Assembly (NCBI GenBank): GCA_003972865.1
Contig: QOAX01000172.1
Coordinates: 1 to 28,752 of the forward strand
DNA length: 28,752 bases
Reading direction: 5' to 3'
Origin: Verrucomicrobiota bacterium
Lineage (GTDB): Bacteria > Verrucomicrobiota > Verrucomicrobiia > Limisphaerales > UBA1096
The translations under genes and the position numbers were made by a program. The notes below the pieces were generated by a model, which saw only the letters and a list, made by a program, of their open reading frames with translations, was not told the origin of the DNA and searched no databases. Positions 23,092 to 28,752 of the stretch are shown piece after piece. The first letter of the stretch is position 1. Every line of letters starts with the position of its first letter.

Positions 23092-24306
23092 TCAAAGCAG
23101 GTGGCCCAGTTTTTCGCGCTTGGTCTTGAGGTATTTCTTGTTGTGCTTGTTCGGCTTCACGCGGATTGGCACCTGCTCGACGACCTCGAGTCCGTACCCC
23201 TCCATGCCGACGATTTTTTTCGGGTTGTTGGTGAGCAGCCGGATTTTCTTGATGCCGAGGTCGGCGAGGATTTGCGCGCCGATGCCGTACTCACGCAGAT
23301 CCATCGGAAAGCCGAGTTTCTCGTTGGCCTCGACGGTGTCGTAGCCTTGTTGCTGGAGCTTGTAAGCCTTTATTTTCGGGGCCAAACCGATGCCGCGGCC
23401 CTCCTGGCGCATGTACAGGATCACCCCGTGGCCGGCGGCGGAAACCTGCTTCATCGCCTGTTGCAACTGCGGCCCGCAATCGCAGCGGCGCGAGCCGAAC
23501 ACGTCACCGGTGAGGCATTCGCTTTGCACGCGAACGAGCGTGCGGCGGCGGGTGTTCATGCTGCCCTTGACGAGGGCGAGGTGGTGCTGGCCGTCGATCG
23601 TGGAGCGATAGAGGTGCAGGTCGAACTCGCCATAATCAGTCGGCATGTTGATGACCTCCTCGCAGGCGACGAGCTTTTCGCGTTTGCGGCGAAACTCGAT
23701 GAGCTGCTCGATGGAACAGATCTTGAGTTTGTGTTTTTTCGCGAAGCGACGCAGCTCCGGCAGGCGGGCCATCGAGCCGTCGTCGTTCATGACCTCGCAA
23801 ATGACCCCCATCGGCCGGAAGCCGGCGAGTCGGGCGAGATCCACTGCCGCCTCGGTGTGCCCGGCGCGTTGCAGCACGCCGCCGCTGCGGGCGCGCAGCG
23901 GGAACACGTGCCCCGGTTGCACCAGGTCGTCGGCCAGCGAGGTGGGTTTGGCCAGGGTCTTGATGGTCGTGGCGCGGTCGGCGGCGCTGATGCCGGTGGT
24001 GATGCCTTGCGCGGCGTCGACGCTGGTCTGGAAGTCGGTACGGTGGGTCTCGCGGTTGTTGAGTACCATGCGCTCGATGCCGAGTTGTTGCAGGCGCTCC
24101 GGCGCGGTCGGCACACAGATGAGGCCGCGGCCAAACTTGGCCATGAAGTTGACCGCCTTGGCCGTGGCTTTCTCGGCGGCCATGATCAGGTCGCCCTCGT
24201 TTTCGCGATCGGCGTCATCGACGACGACGACCATCTTGCCGCGCGCGATGTCGCGCAGCGCTGAGTCGATCGAGTCAAATTTGCCCGTGGTTTTCTTTGC
24301 AGTCAT
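23092..24306 (-). CDS. ribBA: Bifunctional 3,4-dihydroxy-2-butanone 4-phosphate synthase / GTP cyclohydrolase II (RibBA)
   Basis: 404 residues from ATG 24306. The DHBP synthase half (about 8-205) has VVDDADRENEGDLIMAAE (Mg-binding acidic loop), FGRGLICVP and RAGHTEAAVDLARLAG. The GTP cyclohydrolase II half (about 210-400) has the zinc site CLTGDVFGSRRCDCG, the ILYMRQEGRGIGL motif and RLLTNNPKK. Together they make both precursors of riboflavin from ribulose 5-phosphate and GTP. The frame is open beyond ATG 24306 to 24732, but that part crosses the divergent promoter region and the next gene; MTAKKTTGKFDSIDSAL is the natural N-terminus. GGGCGGG lies 4 bases upstream as a possible ribosome site. 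I see no FMN riboswitch in the 177-base divergent gap. Confidence 0.95.
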   Translation of the reverse strand: MTAKKTTGKFDSIDSALRDIARGKMVVVVDDADRENEGDLIMAAEKATAKAVNFMAKFGRGLICVPTAPERLQQLGIERMVLNNRETHRTDFQTSVDAAQGITTGISAADRATTIKTLAKPTSLADDLVQPGHVFPLRARSGGVLQRAGHTEAAVDLARLAGFRPMGVICEVMNDDGSMARLPELRRFAKKHKLKICSIEQLIEFRRKREKLVACEEVINMPTDYGEFDLHLYRSTIDGQHHLALVKGSMNTRRRTLVRVQSECLTGDVFGSRRCDCGPQLQQAMKQVSAAGHGVILYMRQEGRGIGLAPKIKAYKLQQQGYDTVEANEKLGFPMDLREYGIGAQILADLGIKKIRLLTNNPKKIVGMEGYGLEVVEQVPIRVKPNKHNKKYLKTKREKLGHLL

Positions 24307-24333
24307 AAACCCGCCCGTTCGGCAAGTTACCCG

Positions 24334-24347
24334 CGCTTGGCCAAGCG
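24334..24347. repeat. 14-base palindrome CGCTTGGCCAAGCG upstream of ribBA
   Basis: Exact copy 28 bases upstream of the ribBA start in the divergent ribBA-metalloprotease gap. A second core, TTGGCCAA, lies at 24401-24408 in the same 177-base gap. Beyond these two elements I see only weak promoter-like hexamers here (TTTTCG 24422, AATAAT 24445, 17-base spacer) facing the metalloprotease. Confidence 0.9.
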
Positions 24348-24483
24348 GTCGAGAGTCGAGGGCCGGAACAGGCCGAACAACTGGCGCTTCTGGCTTGAAA
24401 TTGGCCAAATGTGGTGCACAGTTTTCGTTGCCCATCGAATAGGCAATAATGTAGGCGCTTTTCGCCTGAATGTCATTTTTATC

Positions 24484-27345
24484 ATGAAAAAACAAAGCAT
24501 ACTTGTTGTTGCCGCGCTTGGCCTTGCGACGGCCGGTTCCGCACACGCCCAATCGCCAGCACCCACTCCGCCCAAGCCTGTCACCTCGTCCAAACCGGCC
24601 GCCAAGCCGACAACCGTGAAGCCGGACTTCCCGTCCTACAAGACAGTGATCAAGGGGTACGAGCAGGTCATCTCGAGCATGGACAAGAAGTCGAGCCTGT
24701 TCTCGATCTACGTGCGCAAGAAGGACCAGCAAATGCTCGGGGCGCTGCCGGCCGGGTTTGAGTCGAAGAAATTTTTCATCGCGATGACTGTGGCCAGCGG
24801 AGAGACTTATGCTGGGCTGCAGGCCGGCGAGAAGTACGTTTATTTCAAGCGGCTCGACAAGCGACTGCTGATCATCGAGCCCAATCTCAAGGTGCGCTCC
24901 ACCGGCGACCTTGAGTCGAAGGCCTCCGTGAAACGGATCTTCACCGACCGAGTGATTGTGGACGTGCCGATCCTAACGCTGTTGCCGAAGAACAGGCCGT
25001 TGATCGACATGGACGCGCTGCTCGTCGGCCAGGCGTCGAAATTTTTCGGCAGCAAAGGGGCTGGCTTCAACGTTAAGCTTGCGCAGATCCGCACCGCCAA
25101 GGCGTTCCCGGGCAACGTCGAGTTGGCCTTCACCGTGCCGGCGTCCAACGGCGTGCTCAAGACGTTGCACTACTCGATCAGTGCGATCGTCCCGAACAAA
25201 ACCTACAAGCCGCGCTTGGCCGACCAGCGGGTGGGCTACTTCACCACCAGCTACTCCGACCTCGGCAAGTACACCGACGAGCAGAAGAAGACCCGCTACA
25301 TCAACCGCTGGCACCTCGAGAAGGCCGACACCAAGCTCAAGGTCAGCCCGGTGAAGAACCCGATCATTTTCTACATCGAGCACACCACGCCGGTGCGCTA
25401 CCGCCGCTGGGTTCGCGAGGGCATCCTGATGTGGAACAAGGCCTACGATAAAATCGGCTTGGCCAATGCCATTGAGGTTTACTACCAGGATGCCACCACC
25501 GGCGCGCACATGGAGAAGGATCCCGAGGATGCCCGGTACAACTTTGTCCGCTGGCTCAACAACGATGTCGGCACCGCCATCGGCCCGAGCCGTGTCAACC
25601 CAATGACCGGCCAGATTCTCGACGCCGACATTATTTTGACCGACGGCTGGATTCGCCATTACTGGAAGCAATTCAACGAAATAATGCCGGACATCGCCAT
25701 GGAGGGCTTTGCGCCGGAGACGCTCGCCTGGCTCAAGGGACATCCCGAGTGGGATCCGCGGGTGCGCCTGGCCCATCCCTCAATGCGCGACTCCATCAAG
25801 GCCGAGCTCGCCGCCCACGGCGCAGAGGCTTATGGCGGGCATCCCTTGGCCAAGGTGGATGGCGAATTGATTGGCGACAACGAGTTTGACGGCCTGTACG
25901 GGCGCATCAGCCAGGTGAACGGCCTTTGCCTCGCAGCCGAAGGCAAGGCGCTCGACCTGGCCGCCATGCGGTTCACCTTCGAGTTGGAAGCCGAGGCGGC
26001 CGGGGAGGAGGACGATGAGAAAAAGGATGAGAAGGGTGACAAGCCCAAGCCGAAAAAAACCGTGGTCAAGCTAGATGGGGTACCGGAGTGGTTCATCGGC
26101 CCCCTGGTTGCCGAGTTGGTCGCACACGAGGTGGGCCACACGCTTGGCCTGCGCCACAACTTCAAGGCCTCGAGCATCCACTCGCTGGAAAAAATCAACA
26201 GCGACGAGATCAAGGGCAAGGAGACCCTGGCCGGCTCGGTGATGGATTACCTGCCAATCAACATGTACAAGGGCATCGGCGACAAGGCCGGCGACCACAC
26301 CATGATCGGCATCGGCCCGTACGACCATTGGGCCATCGAGTACGGCTACTCCATTGTCAAAAAACCGGAGGAGTTGCAGAAAATCCTGAGCCGCGTGTCC
26401 GATCCCAAATTGCAGTACGCCACCGACGAGGACACGATCGGCCCCGACCCGTTCGCGCGCCGCTACGACTTCGCCGCGAACCCACTCCAGTACGCGCACA
26501 ACCAGATGAACATCGTGAAGCATCATCGCGGGCAGTTGCTCGATCATTTCGTGAAGAAGGGCCAAAGCTGGGCCAAGGCGCGTTACGGCTACCAACTCAC
26601 GTTGTCCCTGCAGGTGCGTGCGCTGAGCATGATGGGCAACTGGATCGGCGGCTCGTTCGTGAACCGCGACAAGAAGGGCGATCCCGGCGACCGCTACCCC
26701 ATCACCCCGGTGCCGGCCAAACAGCAGCGCGAGGCACTCGAGTTCATGCTCGAGAACGCCTTCAAGGACGAGGCGTTCGGGCTCAACACCGAACTGCTGC
26801 GTCGCATGAGCAACGACCGCTGGATCGATAATCTCTCAAGTTCAATGAAGGACTCCACCTGGCCGGTGCACGAGAAGGTCATGGGCATCCAAGCCTCCAC
26901 GCTCACGATGATCCTCAACCCGACCGCGCTGGGCCGCGTGTATGACAACGAATTCCTCGTCGAGAACGACAAGGACGCCATCACGCTGCCGGAGATTCTG
27001 GGCAAACTCGACGAAGCCATCTGGACCGAGTTGAAGGCCCCGGCCAAGGGCGAGCACACCGCCCGCAAGCCGTTGATCTCGAGCCTGCGCCGCAACCTCC
27101 AGCGTGAGCACCTCGAGCGACTGGTCAGTCTCAGCATGCCCGGCTCATGGCGTGGCGCCAGCTCGCGGCCGTTGGCCAACCTGGCCACGCAGCAACTCCG
27201 TTCCTTGGCCAAGCGCATCGACGAGGCGCAGAAAACCGAAGGCGTCAAACTCGACCCCTACACCGCCGCCCACCTTTCCGAGGCAAGCGAGTTGATCAAA
27301 AAGACCCTCGACGCCGGCATCATCTACGGCAGCACGAAGATTTAA
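24484..27345 (+). CDS. Secreted zinc-dependent metalloprotease (DUF5118/DUF5117/DUF4953-type)
   Basis: 953 residues from ATG 24484, where a clear signal peptide begins (MKKQSILVVAALGLATAGSAHAQ, predicted cut after AHA). An N-terminal Pro/Thr/Lys linker is followed by a DUF5118/DUF5117-like region (about 40-400: RYINRWHLEKAD, YYIEHTTPVRYRRWVREGILMWNKAY). The catalytic site is HEVGHTLGLRH: zinc ligands H548, H552, H558 and general base E549, with a met-turn VMDYLP about 30 residues on, as in metzincins. The rest matches the DUF4953 C-terminal pattern. A Lys/Asp/Glu-rich insert (EEDDEKKDEKGDKPKPKK, about 503-520) precedes the catalytic motif. Exported members are common in Bacteroidetes, Planctomycetes and Verrucomicrobia; substrates are unknown. 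The frame is open upstream to 24337, but only the internal ATG gives a signal peptide. Confidence 0.88.
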   Translation: MKKQSILVVAALGLATAGSAHAQSPAPTPPKPVTSSKPAAKPTTVKPDFPSYKTVIKGYEQVISSMDKKSSLFSIYVRKKDQQMLGALPAGFESKKFFIAMTVASGETYAGLQAGEKYVYFKRLDKRLLIIEPNLKVRSTGDLESKASVKRIFTDRVIVDVPILTLLPKNRPLIDMDALLVGQASKFFGSKGAGFNVKLAQIRTAKAFPGNVELAFTVPASNGVLKTLHYSISAIVPNKTYKPRLADQRVGYFTTSYSDLGKYTDEQKKTRYINRWHLEKADTKLKVSPVKNPIIFYIEHTTPVRYRRWVREGILMWNKAYDKIGLANAIEVYYQDATTGAHMEKDPEDARYNFVRWLNNDVGTAIGPSRVNPMTGQILDADIILTDGWIRHYWKQFNEIMPDIAMEGFAPETLAWLKGHPEWDPRVRLAHPSMRDSIKAELAAHGAEAYGGHPLAKVDGELIGDNEFDGLYGRISQVNGLCLAAEGKALDLAAMRFTFELEAEAAGEEDDEKKDEKGDKPKPKKTVVKLDGVPEWFIGPLVAELVAHEVGHTLGLRHNFKASSIHSLEKINSDEIKGKETLAGSVMDYLPINMYKGIGDKAGDHTMIGIGPYDHWAIEYGYSIVKKPEELQKILSRVSDPKLQYATDEDTIGPDPFARRYDFAANPLQYAHNQMNIVKHHRGQLLDHFVKKGQSWAKARYGYQLTLSLQVRALSMMGNWIGGSFVNRDKKGDPGDRYPITPVPAKQQREALEFMLENAFKDEAFGLNTELLRRMSNDRWIDNLSSSMKDSTWPVHEKVMGIQASTLTMILNPTALGRVYDNEFLVENDKDAITLPEILGKLDEAIWTELKAPAKGEHTARKPLISSLRRNLQREHLERLVSLSMPGSWRGASSRPLANLATQQLRSLAKRIDEAQKTEGVKLDPYTAAHLSEASELIKKTLDAGIIYGSTKI
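25845..25854. repeat. Iterated palindrome CTTGGCCAAG inside the metalloprotease gene
   Basis: Exact copy encoding PLAKVDG in the pre-catalytic region. A core-only copy (25459-25466) encodes GLANA, and 27172-27179 and 27204-27213 encode PLAN and SLAKR near the C-terminus: four copies in this gene. Confidence 0.85.
27204..27213. repeat. Iterated palindrome CTTGGCCAAG near the metalloprotease C-terminus
   Basis: Exact copy encoding SLAKR, 32 bases after another core copy (GTTGGCCAAC at 27171-27180, a perfect 10-base palindrome with different outer bases). Confidence 0.85.
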
Positions 27346-27387
27346 CGGGCCAACACGGCTCCAAGCCAAGCGCTTGACCAATTTCAG

Positions 27388-27426
27388 CCGGCGTTGCCCG
27401 AGTAGGGGTGCCGCCGGTTTTCTTTT
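27388..27426 (+). terminator. Rho-independent terminator after the metalloprotease gene
   Basis: Stem CCGGCG (27388-27393) pairs with CGCCGG (27412-27417); an inner CCC/GGG pairing is possible. It is followed by TTTTCTTTT. It lies 43 bases after the metalloprotease stop. Confidence 0.75.
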
Positions 27427-27438
27427 GGCGCTTGGCCG

Positions 27439-27444
27439 TATAAT
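27439..27444 (+). promoter_or_regulatory. Possible -10 element of the Nramp-like gene
   Basis: A perfect TATAAT, 89 bases upstream of ATG 27533 and downstream of the terminator. No good -35 lies 16-18 bases upstream (that position is the T-tract of the terminator). A one-arm palindrome (CGCTTGGCC, 27429-27437) abuts it directly upstream. Confidence 0.35.
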
Positions 27445-27494
27445 TGCCTTTGTTTCCGGCTCGGTTTTCTTCAGTATCCGCGCGTTCTCTGGCC

Positions 27495-27516
27495 GGCCAA
27501 GCGCTTGGCCAAGCGC
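27495..27516. repeat. Palindrome tandem (one and a half units, 12-base period) upstream of the Nramp-like gene
   Basis: A one-arm GGCCAAGCG (27495-27503) runs into the 16-base perfect palindrome GCGCTTGGCCAAGCGC (27501-27516), the longest flank-symmetric copy in the window. It ends 16 bases before the ATG, inside the presumed 5' leader, so it could also fold as an RNA hairpin near the ribosome site. Confidence 0.9.
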
Positions 27517-27532
27517 AACCCAAACCTGACCC

Positions 27533-28752
27533 ATGAGCGACTCGAACAACCCTCTCGCCGCCGAAAATACCCTCCTTACGGAGGCAAGCCAAAAACCGCT
27601 CCTTTCCCGCTGGGGCACATTCGCCAAGCTGTCCGGCCCCGGCTGGCTGCAGGGCGCAATCACGCTCGGTGGAGGCTCGCTCGCTGGCAGCCTTTACATC
27701 GGGGTGATTGGTGGCTACGAGCTGCTCTGGCTCCAACCGTTGATGATGATCTTCGGCGTGCTGATGCTCTCGGTCATCGGCTACGTCACGCTCTCCACCG
27801 GAGAGAAGCCTTTTCGCGCCATCAACAAGCATATTAACCCGGTGCTGGGCTGGGGTTGGCTCATCGCCGCGATGTTGGCGAACCTCGTCTGGGCCATGCC
27901 GCAGTTCTCGCTTGGCACGGCTGCCATCCAGCAGAACTTTGGCATCCTCGATGGCGCCTACGGCAAGTACATCTGCGCGCTGCTTTTGTTTGTCATCGGA
28001 TCGGCGGTTGTGTGGTCGTACGACAGCGGCAGCAAGGGGATAAAGGCTTTCGAGATCATCCTGAAAATTATGGTGGCCGTTGTGGTGGTGAGTTTCTTCG
28101 GCGTGGTGGTTGTGATGTCTGGCAGTCTCGATTGGGGGGCGATTTTCGCCGGCTTCATTCCAAATTTCAGCCTGCTCTCCGAGCCGGCGTCCAAGTTCAC
28201 GGAAATTATCAAGGAATCGAGCGACCCGGGCTACTGGAACGATGTCATCCTCAGTTCGCAGCGCGACCGAATGGTCACTGCCGCCGCCACCGCTGTGGTG
28301 GGTATCAACATGACCTTCCTGTTGCCGTACTCGATGCTGCGCAAGGGCTGGGGCAGGGCACACCGAGGCTTGGCCACGTTCGATCTTTCGCTTGGATTGT
28401 TCTTGCCGTTTTTTCTGGCTACGACCTGCGTGGTGATCGCTTCCGCCAGCCAGTTCCACGGGAAATACGACGAAGGACTGCTCGATCCTGCAAAGAGAAC
28501 TGCGCTGACAGAAAAGTTGCAGGACGCTTACGGCAAGAATTTATCCGGCATACAGGCCAAGCTCGGTGAAGCCAAAGAACCAAACGACACGGACAAACAA
28601 CTTGCCGCGATGCTCGTGAGTCGCGACGCCTTTCAACTGGCTGGGTCGCTGGAGAACCTCACCGGCAACAAGGCGGTATCGCAGACAGTTTTCGGTATCG
28701 GCGTGCTCGGCATGGCGGTCTCGACCATTATCATTTTGATGCTGATCAACGG
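27533..28752 (+). CDS. Nramp-superfamily-related transporter lacking the DPGN motif, 3' partial
   Basis: The frame from ATG 27533 stays open to the right edge (406 complete codons), so the protein is truncated by the window. It is a polytopic membrane protein with at least eight hydrophobic segments. The first helix region, GPGWLQGAITLGGGSLAGS (35-53), aligns without gaps to the canonical Nramp TM1 (GPAFIAAIGYIDPGN in MntH): the metal-binding Asp and Asn are Gly46 and Ser49. The TM6 region, VGINMTFLLPYSML (about 256-269), lacks the canonical MPH; M260 may correspond to the metal-binding Met. A hydrophilic loop of about 55 residues follows (about 312-380). It is probably a divergent clade with a different substrate (Mg2+, another ion or a solute); which one cannot be read from sequence. 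Confidence 0.75.
   Translation, partial: MSDSNNPLAAENTLLTEASQKPLLSRWGTFAKLSGPGWLQGAITLGGGSLAGSLYIGVIGGYELLWLQPLMMIFGVLMLSVIGYVTLSTGEKPFRAINKHINPVLGWGWLIAAMLANLVWAMPQFSLGTAAIQQNFGILDGAYGKYICALLLFVIGSAVVWSYDSGSKGIKAFEIILKIMVAVVVVSFFGVVVVMSGSLDWGAIFAGFIPNFSLLSEPASKFTEIIKESSDPGYWNDVILSSQRDRMVTAAATAVVGINMTFLLPYSMLRKGWGRAHRGLATFDLSLGLFLPFFLATTCVVIASASQFHGKYDEGLLDPAKRTALTEKLQDAYGKNLSGIQAKLGEAKEPNDTDKQLAAMLVSRDAFQLAGSLENLTGNKAVSQTVFGIGVLGMAVSTIIILMLIN

Noticed and set aside
22822..24264. 480-codon plus-strand open frame across hrpB and ribBA
   Set aside because: Antisense to well-supported genes; it crosses their boundary and shows no motif.
24307..24483. FMN riboswitch before ribBA
   Set aside because: The gap is only 177 bases, shared by divergent genes, and I could not find the conserved RFN blocks.
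24337..24483. N-terminal extension of the metalloprotease from 24337
   Set aside because: The ATG at 24484 begins a classic signal peptide; the extension lies in the divergent promoter region and would bury it.
5419..27516. The repeated palindromes as a CRISPR array, an IS end or a REP cluster
   Set aside because: There is no constant spacer length, no cas or transposase genes, no flanking target duplications, and copies are dispersed across 26 kb in coding and non-coding DNA.
27320..28459. 379-codon minus-strand open frame
   Set aside because: It runs antisense to the Nramp-like frame, has a His/Arg/Glu-rich low-complexity composition, and no hydrophobic or domain pattern.

Overview
The window looks like chromosomal DNA of a high-GC member of Verrucomicrobiota, probably the Pedosphaera/Limisphaera side of the phylum. 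The phylum call is an inference. It rests on a type IV pseudopilin-like protein with the IAILAGLLLPALAKAKEQA signature, a Tat-exported Gfo/Idh/MocA oxidoreductase, giant secreted Ig/LamG/CBM/PA14-type proteins, a DUF5117/DUF4953-type zinc metalloprotease and a SUF operon carrying SufT. I see no tRNA, rRNA, CRISPR array, insertion sequence or phage gene. Coding density is about 96%; the largest gap is 234 bases (9449-9682), so no stretch over 300 bases lacks a gene.

Layout. (1) 1-9100 is an envelope and exoprotein region: a multi-domain Ig/LamG protein cut by the left edge, a small membrane protein overlapping a pseudopilin, a convergent pair (small membrane protein plus Tat oxidoreductase) on the minus strand, and a 1166-residue exoprotein with a tandem 222-residue domain duplication, closed by a bidirectional terminator. 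(2) 9100-12250 holds a PII protein behind a textbook sigma-54 promoter, MurJ and PurU. (3) 12250-19560, minus strand, is one compact operon: fur/perR-like regulator, sufB, sufC, sufD, sufE, sufT, sufS, a rhodanese-like pseudoenzyme and an IscU-like scaffold. Genes abut or overlap, and a PerR/Fur-type inverted repeat sits in the promoter region. (4) 19670-24306, minus strand, is ribBA, hrpB, cysQ. (5) 24484 to the end has a secreted zinc metalloprotease and an Nramp-related transporter that lacks the DPGN motif and is cut by the right edge.

The most striking signal is not a gene. The palindrome TTGGCCAA, usually within CTTGGCCAAG and up to CGCTTGGCCAAGCG, occurs 26 times by my manual count, where about 0.4 would be expected by composition. 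It is found in coding and non-coding DNA, with 10 of 26 copies in the roughly 4% that is intergenic, sometimes in tandem with a 12-bp period. It behaves like a highly iterated palindrome (compare cyanobacterial HIP1) or a DNA-uptake/chromosome-organisation word, and I know of no described function for it in this phylum.
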